Assembly: GCF_937936315.1 (NCBI RefSeq)
Contig: NZ_CALGWU010000023.1
Span: 62,001-126,000 of the forward strand
Source: an uncultured Capnocytophaga sp.
GTDB lineage: Bacteria; Bacteroidota; Bacteroidia; Flavobacteriales; Flavobacteriaceae
DNA length: 64,000 bases
Direction: 5' to 3'
Part shown: one piece after another, positions 23,099-31,870 of the stretch
How positions within the stretch are numbered: position 1 is the stretch's first letter
How the letters are laid out: each line of letters opens with the position of its first letter
Translations under genes and position numbers: made by a program
The notes under the pieces: generated by a model
What the model saw: only the letters and a program-made list of their open reading frames with translations
Database searches by the model: none
What the model was told of the DNA's origin: nothing

Positions 23099-25849
23099 AT
23101 GGAATCAAAAATTAATACAATTGGCCTAACAATATGGGGCTACAAACAAGGTTGTAAAGTTTTAGCTTCTCAAGGAGTTAATTTTCAACTTAAAGAAATA
23201 AAAGATAGATTAAAAGATCTTAGTGCTTTTATTCGTATCCATATTCCTCGTATAGATTTTTACACACTCCAATTTACGCAAAACTATAAAATATACACTC
23301 AATATCGATCTTCACGTGAGGTGAATGGTCAAACAGGAGTGTATATTGCTGTCTCTTTGTATGTTCCTCACTCTTTGCAATGGCGTGGAGTCCGACAAGT
23401 ACTTAACTTGTTGATGGATATGTACTTCGCAGAACATATAAACTACGAAAATGGGGCGCCATTGCTTAATGAAAAAGAAGATATTTTTCCATATTTTAAT
23501 CTCTTAAGAGGTTATGAAAAACAACTTACTGAAGAGCTTGAGGCAAAGCCTTGTACTTTAGAAATGCCTTATGCTCCTAAGGTTTTTCCTTATAGAGATA
23601 TTTATGAAGTAGATAAATACTTCAATATGCCATATCGTCCTGAGTTTAGCAATCTTCAGGATATCTTATTCTTGCGAAATGAATTTGTTGAGAGTCCTTT
23701 TGCTTATAGTATAGAACTTCTTTTTCCCGAATATAGAACTCCTTCAAATACAGCTTCAAACACAGCAAGTAATAGCGGAACATCTCATTTTACCATTGCA
23801 GATCATAGAATAAAAGTTTTGGCTTTTATGAGAAATGGTAGAGATGTGAGTTCTACTTATAGAAGTGAGATTTTTTCAGATGATGATACTATAGAATTGC
23901 TCCTTGAGAAATCTAAGTATCACCAAATGTTCTCTTATAACGATACTATTAAAAAAGCAATTAAAAAAGGCTATATCAAGCGTGAGAATAATAGTTATAG
24001 TTTAGACTTTGTTCCTTTTGTAGAAAAGGAAATAAAAGTTTATGTAGAAACTCCTCAATATGACTTTCAAAAGTACATCACTTTCTTATCTTTAGAAAGT
24101 GGTAGCTTCAAAATTAAACCTCATAGTGATAGCAAGGGCTTTTATTTCCTTTTTAAAGGTGAAGAGGCTCAAAAGATATTCAATATCAGTTATAATGGAA
24201 TTGTTTTTAGAAGTAATTATGTAGTAGATGAAAAAGTCCCTCTATCTATTCCTTTTGAACAATATCATTTTACAGTTGTTTCCAATAAAATAGTATCTGT
24301 AGCTCTGAAAATCAATGGGATTTTATTTAGCAACTCCTTGCGTAGTGACTCTCCTATAGAGATAGTTCTTCCTGAACACTTGTATCACTTTGAGTTTGAG
24401 AATCAAGATACAAAGAGGGTGATAAGTATTTCTAAAAGTGGTGAGATAAACTATGAAATTGAGGGTAATGTACACAATCCTCAAATGCTTGCTTCTGAAA
24501 GCCCTCAAGCAAAAAATCAACTTGCTGTAGTGAATAATAATAGCTTGGCTATTATTGGAGATGACAAGAATAAGCCTGTACACAAATCTCGCTTCTTCTG
24601 GCTAAAAATAGCATCTATTGTAGTATTTGTTTTGGCATTAGTAGGTATAGGTTATTGGTTTATATTTCCTATGCTCAAAGATCCTACCAAGGCTTACATT
24701 GCTTTTAATTCTGAAAGCAAAATTGAAGATATTCATTTCTTAACAAATATAGATGAACGTACTTATGAGATTGACAGTGCTTATATCCGCTTAAAAAAAG
24801 GATTACCTGAAACTGAAACTAAACTGGTAATTACTTTTGCTGAAGAAGGAAAAGATACTGTTGTTTTTAATAGAGAACAACTATCTAAATTGGCGACAAT
24901 GGTACAACAAGGTAATAAAGATACTCTAAAAATTGATGTAGTATCTCCTGCTCGCTTCTTCCTTGCAGAAGTGAAAAATTGGAAAAACACTCACGCCGAT
25001 CCTAAAGGAGCTCTTTTCTTAGCTGAAGCAAAAAAACGAAACTATCTTACTGAGAAATTACGTCCTGAGTTTGAAAAAGCAGTATGGGAGAATTTCTTGA
25101 AAGATTTTGATTATTCAGCTTATAATAGTGAACAAGTAGATAGTCTCTTGCGTCCTTATTTAAGAGGTGGGGCTTCCGAATTAAAATCCTATCAAAAAGA
25201 TTTGGAACAAATTATTTCTCAAACTAAAAGTCGCGAGAATCAGGAAGATAATATAGTAGAAGTAGCAACCCCTATGCCTGTTGATACTCCTGCACCTATA
25301 AGAGAATCTAAACCTGTTGCAACAACACCTAAAAGCAACCCTAAACCTAAGAAGAATATTCCTACTTCTCATCCTATTGAGACTACTACAGTTATAGTAG
25401 AGGGAGGAGATTCTAAAACAGTAGTGAGACGTACTAGAACAGGGGCAAGACCTCACGCTACTAATGTAAGCCTCACAGAGGAGTTTATTGCTGATTTAAA
25501 ACGTTTCAACTCTCCTTCTTGCTCTGAAGAAGTGGTGGATAAAGTAAAAATTAATGCAAAACGTCTAAGTAATAGTGATTGGGAAGTTGTATCTTACGAT
25601 TTTAATCAAAACAAAAATGAAATTGAGGAACGTGTGAGACAATATGTAGCATTCTTTACTGCCGTAAAAACAGGAGGTTCCATAGAAAATCTTAAACCGC
25701 CCTATTTTGGAGGACAATCAAATATAATCTATTTTCTTAAAAGAGGGGATAATTTTAAAATTGTAAAAGGAAAAACAAATCTCAAAACTTTTACTGATAT
25801 TCGTCAGGCAATTATCAATACAGGTGTAGAACCTAAATCAATACGATAA
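23099..25849 (+). CDS. Large uncharacterised single-span membrane protein, 916 aa
   Basis: I do not recognise this family. Start ATG 23099 lies just after a promoter; an upstream in-frame start sits in the rplI terminator. Layout: about 210 residues of mixed alpha/beta (IRIHIPRIDFYTLQFTQNYK, GQTGVYIAVSLYVPHSLQWRG), a region to about 480 that includes several short beta domains (roughly 310-470), one transmembrane helix at about 500-525 after a Lys/Arg-rich stretch, a helical region to about 710, a Pro/Thr/Lys linker (about 715-775) and a C-terminal domain with one Cys (SPSCSEE). Positive charge before the helix puts the N-terminal half in the cytoplasm. It lies 21 bases upstream of an NfeD-like gene and is presumably cotranscribed with it. 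Confidence 0.65.
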   Translation: MESKINTIGLTIWGYKQGCKVLASQGVNFQLKEIKDRLKDLSAFIRIHIPRIDFYTLQFTQNYKIYTQYRSSREVNGQTGVYIAVSLYVPHSLQWRGVRQVLNLLMDMYFAEHINYENGAPLLNEKEDIFPYFNLLRGYEKQLTEELEAKPCTLEMPYAPKVFPYRDIYEVDKYFNMPYRPEFSNLQDILFLRNEFVESPFAYSIELLFPEYRTPSNTASNTASNSGTSHFTIADHRIKVLAFMRNGRDVSSTYRSEIFSDDDTIELLLEKSKYHQMFSYNDTIKKAIKKGYIKRENNSYSLDFVPFVEKEIKVYVETPQYDFQKYITFLSLESGSFKIKPHSDSKGFYFLFKGEEAQKIFNISYNGIVFRSNYVVDEKVPLSIPFEQYHFTVVSNKIVSVALKINGILFSNSLRSDSPIEIVLPEHLYHFEFENQDTKRVISISKSGEINYEIEGNVHNPQMLASESPQAKNQLAVVNNNSLAIIGDDKNKPVHKSRFFWLKIASIVVFVLALVGIGYWFIFPMLKDPTKAYIAFNSESKIEDIHFLTNIDERTYEIDSAYIRLKKGLPETETKLVITFAEEGKDTVVFNREQLSKLATMVQQGNKDTLKIDVVSPARFFLAEVKNWKNTHADPKGALFLAEAKKRNYLTEKLRPEFEKAVWENFLKDFDYSAYNSEQVDSLLRPYLRGGASELKSYQKDLEQIISQTKSRENQEDNIVEVATPMPVDTPAPIRESKPVATTPKSNPKPKKNIPTSHPIETTTVIVEGGDSKTVVRRTRTGARPHATNVSLTEEFIADLKRFNSPSCSEEVVDKVKINAKRLSNSDWEVVSYDFNQNKNEIEERVRQYVAFFTAVKTGGSIENLKPPYFGGQSNIIYFLKRGDNFKIVKGKTNLKTFTDIRQAIINTGVEPKSIR

Positions 25850-25870
25850 TAACCATAAAAACACTATACT

Positions 25871-26437
25871 ATGTTAGAAGTTTTTAATAACCTCGACACT
25901 TTACTGAAAGGATTTTGGATGGTAGCAATCCCTACCTCTGTGATTTTTATTATCCAAATGACACTTACATTTATAGGAAGTGATGCCTCCGATGGGACTT
26001 CTGCCGATTTTGATGGAGATCTAGATGGAGGTGACACACCTTTTCAGCTTTTTTCTTTCCGTAACTTGATGAATTTTTTGTTAGGATTTAGCTGGACAGG
26101 GATTTCATTTTATAAAATTATTAACAATCAACTCCTACTCATAACTTTAGCTATTGTAGTAGGAGTTTTGTTTGTATACTTATTTTTCCTTATTATCAGA
26201 GCTCTAATGAGACTTTCAGAAGACAATACTTTCAAACTCTCAGAAACTATAGGAAAAACGGCTGAAGTTTATATTCCTATACCTGAATATAAACAGGGGA
26301 GGGGTAAAGTAACAATTAGCATACACGGTACTATACACGAGTTGGAAGCAATGACTATTGGAGAACGTCTTCCCTCTAATACCATCGTGAAAATAATTTC
26401 TATAGACGATGCCGTTTTATTTGTAGAACGATTGTAA
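25871..26437 (+). CDS. NfeD-like / YuaF-type membrane protein
   Basis: A 188-residue protein with three hydrophobic segments (WMVAIPTSVIFIIQMTLTFIG; FRNLMNFLLGFSWTGISFY; LLLITLAIVVGVLFVYLFFLIIRAL) and a C-terminal soluble OB-fold-like domain (ETIGKTAEVYIPIP then GRGKVTISIHGTIHELEA). An Asp/Gly-rich loop (DASDGTSADFDGDLDGGD) follows the first helix. This is the YuaF/NfeD layout, whose members usually sit beside a flotillin gene. No flotillin is present here; instead the upstream partner is the 916-residue unknown protein. Confidence 0.7.
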   Translation: MLEVFNNLDTLLKGFWMVAIPTSVIFIIQMTLTFIGSDASDGTSADFDGDLDGGDTPFQLFSFRNLMNFLLGFSWTGISFYKIINNQLLLITLAIVVGVLFVYLFFLIIRALMRLSEDNTFKLSETIGKTAEVYIPIPEYKQGRGKVTISIHGTIHELEAMTIGERLPSNTIVKIISIDDAVLFVERL

Positions 26438-26463
26438 CAATTCAAAATTATTTCGTACCTTTG
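26432..26463 (+). promoter_or_regulatory. Promoter for the AsmA-family gene
   Basis: TACCTTTG at 26456-26463 with TTG at 26432-26434 (21-base spacer), overlapping the 3' end of the NfeD-like gene and 29 bases before the next ATG. Confidence 0.75.
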
Positions 26464-26491
26464 CCCTCTATAAAATATAATTGTAAACACA

Positions 26492-29173
26492 ATGAAAATA
26501 GCTAAAAAAATATTTAAGTGGGGAGGTATTACACTTTTGCTCCTCATCATTGCAATGATTGCTATTCCTTTTTTCTTTAAAGATACTATTAAAGAAAAGG
26601 TGATTGAGATGGCAAATGAGAATTTAAAAGCAAATATTGCTTTGCAAGATGTAGATATCAGTCTATTTAAAAACTTTCCTAAAGCTCAAGTAACCCTCAA
26701 TAATTTTGTATTAGTAAATAAAGAACCCTTTGTAGGTGATACTCTTTTTGCTGCTAAACATATTGATGTAACTTTGAGTATAAAAGATTTATTAGCGGGT
26801 AACTACAATTTGTTAGGTGCTAATGTGAGGGATGCTTCTGTATACATCCACCTTAATAAAGAAGGAGCTGGTAACTTTGATATCGCCATCCCTTCCGATA
26901 AACCTGAAGAGGAATCTGCTCCTATCAAACTTGATATTCAACAATATAACGTTGAAAATTTAAAATTTACTTTTAAAATGGATGATGGTAATCTCTTTAT
27001 GGAAGTAGCCGACATCTATCATAGCGGAAAAGGTAACTTTGCTGAAGAAGTGTTGGATTTAGATACACAAACTAAAGCCAATGTAACTTTTGCAATGGAT
27101 AAAAGTACTTTTATGAAACAAGTGCCTATTACACTTCAAGCTATTTTAGGTATTGACCTAAAAAATCAAAAGTACACTTTCAAACAAAATAAAGCTACTG
27201 TAAACCGCTTAGATTTAGTGTTTGATGGATTTATTCAGCTATTAGAAGAAGGACAACGTTACGATCTTACTTTTAGCACCCCTACTAATTCATTCCAAAA
27301 CTTCTTAGCTCTTATTCCTGAAGAGTACTCCAAAAATATTGAAAATGTAAAAACTACAGGTAATCTCACTCTCAAAGGCTTTGCAAAAGGAGATATGGTA
27401 GGTGATAAAATCCCTACTTTTGGTATTGAAATGTATGCTGATAATGCTTCTTTCAAATATCCAAACCTTCCTAAAACAGTGCGTGATATCACTATTGACC
27501 TCAAAGTAAATAATGATACTGGAATTACTAATGATACCAAAATAAACCTTAATAAGTTTACAATGAGTATTGATCAAGACCATTTCTCCGCTCGTGCTAA
27601 TGTGAGTAATATGGTAGTAAATCCGTTTGTAGATATGGCTTTGAAAGGTACTGTCAACTTAGCTAACTTATCACAAGCTTACCCTATTTCTTTAGATAAA
27701 AAGTTTTCAGGAATCCTCCGTGCAGATATTGCTACACAGTTGGATATGAAATCAGTAGAAGCTAAAAAATATCAAAATATCAAAGCTCAAGGCACTTTGT
27801 CTCTTTCTCAATTTGTATATGCAGGCGAAGAGTTTGTCAAACCTTTCCATATTGATAACTTGAATGTAACATTTAATCCTTCACACATTGGCTTATCTCA
27901 ATTCGATGCTCGTACAGGTGAAACTGATTTACATCTCACAGGAACAATCGATAACCTATATGGTTTTGCTTTTAGAAAAGAAATTCTCAAAGGGAACTTC
28001 AATCTCTCATCCAACAAATTAGTAGTGAATGATTTCATGCAACCAGCTGCTAAAGAGGCTACTACTCCCACAAAACAAGAAACTAAAGAAACTCCTAAAA
28101 TAGAGGCTAAAACACCAACTCAAGCAGCTATAAAGGTTCCAGCTTTCTTAGATTGTACTCTTACAGCCAAAGCTAATACAGTGTCATACGACAATTTGAA
28201 ATTGAGCAATGTATCTGGTAAACTAATTATAAAAGATGAAAAAGTAGCTTTAGAAAACTTAAAATCAGATATCTTTGGAGGTAACATAGCGCTCTCTGGT
28301 GATGTGTCTACTAAAGAAAAAACACCTACTTTTGATGTGGATTTAAACCTCAATCGTGTTAATATTCCCGAAGCTTTCTCTCAAATCACAATGTTAGAGA
28401 AAATTGCTCCTATTGCTAATGCTGTACAAGGTAAGGTGAATACAGTTATCAATGTGAAAGGTTCTTTGAAAAATGATTTAACTCCTGAAATTAATAGCAT
28501 TTCAGGCGATTTATTTGCAGCGCTAATAGACTCTAAAATTGATAGCCAAGGTTCAGCCTTACTCTCAGCCTTAGATAGTCAATTTACAGGATTAAATTTA
28601 GCCAATCTTAACTTAAAAGACATAAAAGCTGCTGTTGATTTTGAAGATGGAAAAGTCAAAATCAAACCTTTTACTATCAAATATAAAGATGTAGGCATAG
28701 AGGTAGCTGGTTCTCACGGTTTTGACCAACAGATGAATTATAAGTTAACCTTTAACGTTCCTCCTCAAATGCTAGGAAAAGAAGCTGAAGGCTTATTGGC
28801 AAAACTTACTCCTGAAAATCAGAAAAAGATAAGTAATTTGCCTGTAGTAGCAACAGTAGGTGGTACTTTTAAAAAACCTCAAGTGAGTACCGATGCTAAA
28901 ACTGTAGTAAAGGATTTGGCTACCCAAATAGCAAAAAATCAAATTAATAATCTTACAGCTAAAGGTACTGATGCCCTACAACAAGCTTTAGGTTCTAAAA
29001 CTAATTCAGGTACTGCTGCCGAAGTAACTCAAACCATTGGAGGGTTAATGAAAAACAAAGATAGTACAATGACTAAAGTGAAAGAAAAAGCCAAAGAGGA
29101 GGCTAAAAAAGAAGCTAAAAAACAATTAGGTAACTTCCTTAAAGGCTTAGGCGGAAAAAATGAAGGTGAATAA
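26492..29173 (+). CDS. AsmA family protein, 893 aa
   Basis: Envelope protein anchored by one N-terminal transmembrane helix (GGITLLLLIIAMIAIPFFF, residues about 10-28) with a long periplasmic beta-rich body. AsmA/TamB-type proteins carry lipids between membranes or help outer-membrane biogenesis. Family features: KVIEMANENLKANIALQDVDI at the start, repeated short beta segments, and the C-terminal AsmA-like region GVDFEDGKVKI-type pattern here as AAVDFEDGKVKIKPFTIKYKD and GIEVAGSHGFDQQMNYKLTF. A Lys/Thr/Pro-rich linker is near residue 520. The C terminus is Lys-rich (KEEAKKEAKKQLG). It has its own promoter, 23 bases upstream of gpmA. Confidence 0.85.
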   Translation: MKIAKKIFKWGGITLLLLIIAMIAIPFFFKDTIKEKVIEMANENLKANIALQDVDISLFKNFPKAQVTLNNFVLVNKEPFVGDTLFAAKHIDVTLSIKDLLAGNYNLLGANVRDASVYIHLNKEGAGNFDIAIPSDKPEEESAPIKLDIQQYNVENLKFTFKMDDGNLFMEVADIYHSGKGNFAEEVLDLDTQTKANVTFAMDKSTFMKQVPITLQAILGIDLKNQKYTFKQNKATVNRLDLVFDGFIQLLEEGQRYDLTFSTPTNSFQNFLALIPEEYSKNIENVKTTGNLTLKGFAKGDMVGDKIPTFGIEMYADNASFKYPNLPKTVRDITIDLKVNNDTGITNDTKINLNKFTMSIDQDHFSARANVSNMVVNPFVDMALKGTVNLANLSQAYPISLDKKFSGILRADIATQLDMKSVEAKKYQNIKAQGTLSLSQFVYAGEEFVKPFHIDNLNVTFNPSHIGLSQFDARTGETDLHLTGTIDNLYGFAFRKEILKGNFNLSSNKLVVNDFMQPAAKEATTPTKQETKETPKIEAKTPTQAAIKVPAFLDCTLTAKANTVSYDNLKLSNVSGKLIIKDEKVALENLKSDIFGGNIALSGDVSTKEKTPTFDVDLNLNRVNIPEAFSQITMLEKIAPIANAVQGKVNTVINVKGSLKNDLTPEINSISGDLFAALIDSKIDSQGSALLSALDSQFTGLNLANLNLKDIKAAVDFEDGKVKIKPFTIKYKDVGIEVAGSHGFDQQMNYKLTFNVPPQMLGKEAEGLLAKLTPENQKKISNLPVVATVGGTFKKPQVSTDAKTVVKDLATQIAKNQINNLTAKGTDALQQALGSKTNSGTAAEVTQTIGGLMKNKDSTMTKVKEKAKEEAKKEAKKQLGNFLKGLGGKNEGE

Positions 29174-29196
29174 AACAAAAATAAATAGAATTATAT

Positions 29197-29943
29197 ATGT
29201 ATAAAGTAGTACTTTTACGCCACGGACAAAGTGAATGGAATAAGCTCAACCTATTCACAGGGTGGCAAGATGTAGATTTAACTGAGCAAGGAGTACAAGA
29301 AGCTCGTGAAGCAGGACGTGTAATGAAAGAAGAAGGTTTCAAATTTGATGTTGCCTACACATCTGTACTTAAAAGAGCTATCAAAACTTTGAACAATGCT
29401 TTAGAAGCAATGGGTGACCTTTGGGTACCTACTCACAAAAGCTGGAGACTCAATGAAAAAAGTTATGGAGCACTACAAGGTTTAAACAAAGCTGAAACAG
29501 CTGCTAAATATGGTGAAGACCAAGTACTTTTATGGCGTCGCTCTTATGATGTACGTCCTCCATTTATTGAAGAATCCGATGAACGTCACCCATCACACGA
29601 CCGTCGCTATGCTACCCTTACTAAAGAAGAAAAAACAGCTGGCGAAAGTTTGAAAGATTGTTATGATCGTATGTTGCCTATATGGTTCAATGAGATAGCT
29701 CCTGATATCAAAGCTGGTAAAAGTGTAATCATTGCAGCTCACGGTAATAGTTTGCGCTCATTAGTTCAATACCTCGACGGACTTTCTGAGGATGAAATCC
29801 TTAAACTCAACATCCCTACAGGGGTGCCTTTGGTGTATGAACTCGATGCTAACTTAAAACCTATCAAGCACTATTACTTAGGTGACCAAGAAGCAATTGC
29901 AGCTGCTATCAATAGTGTAGCAAATCAAGGTAAATCAAAATAG
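29197..29943 (+). CDS. gpmA: 2,3-bisphosphoglycerate-dependent phosphoglycerate mutase
   Basis: Glycolytic enzyme interconverting 3- and 2-phosphoglycerate in the cytoplasm, 248 aa. The phosphohistidine motif LLRHGQSEWN is at residues 6-15; other features are LNEKSYGALQGLNKAETAAKYG and the second catalytic His in AAHGNSLRSL. Length and sequence are standard. It is only 23 bases after the AsmA-family gene and is probably read from the same transcript. A terminator follows. Confidence 0.97.
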   Translation: MYKVVLLRHGQSEWNKLNLFTGWQDVDLTEQGVQEAREAGRVMKEEGFKFDVAYTSVLKRAIKTLNNALEAMGDLWVPTHKSWRLNEKSYGALQGLNKAETAAKYGEDQVLLWRRSYDVRPPFIEESDERHPSHDRRYATLTKEEKTAGESLKDCYDRMLPIWFNEIAPDIKAGKSVIIAAHGNSLRSLVQYLDGLSEDEILKLNIPTGVPLVYELDANLKPIKHYYLGDQEAIAAAINSVANQGKSK

Positions 29944-29956
29944 TACTTATTTTATC

Positions 29957-29999
29957 AAAAATACCTCCAAGAAATTTTATTCTTAGGAGGTATTTTTTT
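29957..29999 (+). terminator. Terminator after gpmA
   Basis: A stem of about 15 bases with one bulged A (AAATACCTCCAAGAA with TTCTTAGGAGGTATTTT) and a T run to 29999. Confidence 0.85.
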
Positions 30000-30089
30000 A
30001 TCTATAAAATAATAACTGAACCTTAAAAATATTCAATTCAACACTTCAAACAATAAAAACATCTCATAATTTTTTTCTATCCAATGTAT

Positions 30090-30118
30090 TTGTAATTCAA
30101 AAATAATAATTATTTTTG
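30090..30118 (+). promoter_or_regulatory. Distal promoter of the arginine decarboxylase gene
   Basis: TATTTTTG at 30111-30118 with TTG at 30090-30092 (18-base spacer). It lies about 265 bases before the coding start. Confidence 0.65.
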
Positions 30119-30145
30119 CACTCGAATAGTAATATACTATCTTTG
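30116..30145 (+). promoter_or_regulatory. Proximal promoter of the arginine decarboxylase gene
   Basis: TATCTTTG at 30138-30145 with TTG at 30116-30118 (19-base spacer); that TTG is the end of the distal -7 element. The two promoters are nested in tandem and both precede the leader reading frame. Confidence 0.65.
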
Positions 30146-30381
30146 AATTAAAAAAATATATTTAATTACTAAAAACTTTGGTCGCTGAAAATGAACATCT
30201 TATTTTTAAGTTATTTTCACTCTGCACGCACTCATTCCTTGCAAATTAAGTTCAAGGCTAAAAGTCTTTCACCACTTCGTATTTGAATCAGGTGTAGTTA
30301 GGTAATAAAAAAATAGGTAATAAATGATGTTACCTATATCTTTTACTAAAAATTATTAATTATTTAAATTACACTGTACAA
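30146..30381 (+). promoter_or_regulatory. Candidate structured 5' leader of the arginine decarboxylase mRNA
   Basis: About 235 bases between the proximal promoter and the ATG. Visible pairings: TGAAAAT/ATTTTCA (30186-30219), TCCTTG/CAAGG (30236-30257), CACC/GGTG (30270-30294) and TAGGTAA/TTACCTA (30314-30336) followed by TATCTTTT. A second TAGGTAATAAA copy at 30299-30309 can compete for the last pairing, giving an antiterminator-like alternative. I do not recognise a known riboswitch. Folding was done by eye only. Confidence 0.4.
30191..30286 (+). CDS. Putative leader peptide (31 aa) upstream of arginine decarboxylase
   Basis: A 31-codon frame with ATG at 30191 and TGA at 30284-30286, inside the untranslated leader. 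It encodes a basic peptide (2 Arg, 3 Lys, 2 His) that begins MNILFLSYFHSARTH and ends KSLSPLRI. Its start codon is part of an inverted repeat (30186-30192 with 30213-30219), and its end lies in another (CACC 30270-30273, GGTG 30291-30294). No strong Shine-Dalgarno is present, as usual in this phylum. A regulatory role over the downstream gene is an inference; chance occurrence is possible. Confidence 0.45.
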   Translation: MNILFLSYFHSARTHSLQIKFKAKSLSPLRI

Positions 30382-31773
30382 ATGAAAAATAAATATATAG
30401 ACCTAATTGACCAAACCTACTATTTTCCACAAGATGAATTTACTTTAGATGGTGATGAACTTCGCTTTCACAATATTGATTTGATGGAACTCGTACGCAA
30501 GTATGGAGCTCCTCTCAAATTTATGTATTTGCCTAGAATATCCGAGAATATTCAACGTGCCAAAAAATGGTTTGAAAAAGCTATTAAAAAACATAAGTAC
30601 AAAGGAGCATACAACTACTGCTATTGCACCAAGAGTTCTCATTTCAAACACGTAATGGTAGAAGCTTTGAAGAATGATATCCACATGGAAACCTCTTCAG
30701 CTTTTGATATTAACATTATCAACAACCTTATCAGCGAAGGATTGATTACCAAAGAGAATTATATTTTGTGTAATGGTTTTAAACGAGATGCCTATATTGA
30801 TGGTATCGCAGGCCTCATTAATCGAGGCTATCAAAATTGCATACCTATCATTGATAATTATGAAGAAATCAATTTGTTTGAAGAAAAAATAAAAGGATCA
30901 TACAATATTGGTATTCGCATTGCTTCTGAAGAAGATCCTCGTTCAGAGTTTTATACTAGCCGCTTAGGAATTGGTTATAAAAATATTGTACCTTTCTACA
31001 ATCGTGAAATAAAGGATAATCCTAAAGTGCATCTCAAAATGTTGCACTTCTTTATCAATACAGGTATTAAAGATAATGCTTATTATTGGAATGAACTTCT
31101 CAAATGTTTGCGTGTATACATTCAACTAAAAAAAGTAGCTCCTGAACTTGATAGTCTCAATATTGGTGGAGGTTTCCCTATCAAGAGTTCATTAGCTTTT
31201 GAATATGACTATGCTTATATGGTTGATGAGATTATCCGACAGATAAAAATCACTTGTGATCAAGAAAAAGTTCCAGTACCTAATATTTTTACGGAATTTG
31301 GTAGTTTTACAGTAGGTGAAGCAGGAGGAGCTATCTACGAGATAATGTATCAAAAGCAACAAAACGACCGTGAAAAGTGGGATATGATCAACTCCTCTTT
31401 TATCACTACTTTGCCTGATTCTTGGGCAATTAATAAACGTTTTGTGTTATTGCCAATCAATCGTTGGAATGATGAATATGAACGTGTGCTCCTTGGAGGA
31501 CTTACCTGTGATGGGGATGATTACTATAATAGCGAGCAGAATATGAATGCAATCTATTTACCTAAATATAACAAAAATAAACCTCTCTATATAGGCTTTT
31601 TTAATACAGGAGCATATCAAGATAGTATTGGAGGAGTAGGAGGTTTGCAACACTGTCTTATTCCACAACCTAAAATAGTTCTTATCGATAAAGATAAGGA
31701 TGGTAACCTTACCTCTCGTCTCTTTATGGAACAACAAAAAGCTGATGAAATGTTAAAGATTTTGGGTTACTAA
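30382..31773 (+). CDS. Arginine decarboxylase (short Bacteroidota type)
   Basis: PLP-dependent decarboxylase (alanine-racemase fold type III) that converts arginine to agmatine for polyamine synthesis. At 463 aa it is shorter than the 630-residue SpeA type. The PLP Lys is K84 in YNYCYCTKSSHF; the glycine-rich phosphate site is LNIGGGFPIKSS, followed by TEFGSFTVGEAG. The substrate-side Cys/Asp motif is LTCDGDDYYNSEQNM. Arginine as substrate is inferred from the flavobacterial family; a related diamine or carboxynorspermidine role is less likely. The upstream leader and a downstream terminator make it a single-gene unit. It is probably linked functionally to the deoxyhypusine synthase-like gene at 11.6 kb. 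Confidence 0.85.
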   Translation: MKNKYIDLIDQTYYFPQDEFTLDGDELRFHNIDLMELVRKYGAPLKFMYLPRISENIQRAKKWFEKAIKKHKYKGAYNYCYCTKSSHFKHVMVEALKNDIHMETSSAFDINIINNLISEGLITKENYILCNGFKRDAYIDGIAGLINRGYQNCIPIIDNYEEINLFEEKIKGSYNIGIRIASEEDPRSEFYTSRLGIGYKNIVPFYNREIKDNPKVHLKMLHFFINTGIKDNAYYWNELLKCLRVYIQLKKVAPELDSLNIGGGFPIKSSLAFEYDYAYMVDEIIRQIKITCDQEKVPVPNIFTEFGSFTVGEAGGAIYEIMYQKQQNDREKWDMINSSFITTLPDSWAINKRFVLLPINRWNDEYERVLLGGLTCDGDDYYNSEQNMNAIYLPKYNKNKPLYIGFFNTGAYQDSIGGVGGLQHCLIPQPKIVLIDKDKDGNLTSRLFMEQQKADEMLKILGY

Positions 31774-31785
31774 ATTTTATGTTAT

Positions 31786-31823
31786 AAACTTTGTCAAGGT
31801 CTCGGGACTTTGACAAAGTTTTT
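31786..31823 (+). terminator. Terminator after arginine decarboxylase (TTTGTCAA palindrome family)
   Basis: AAACTTTGTCAA at 31786-31797 pairs with TTGACAAAGTTTT at 31810-31822, ending in a T run. It resembles the hairpins at 37.66 and 55.95 kb. Confidence 0.85.
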
Positions 31824-31870
31824 ATACTTTTCCCCAAAGCCTAACACCTTTTTCTCTAACTTCTAAAAGA

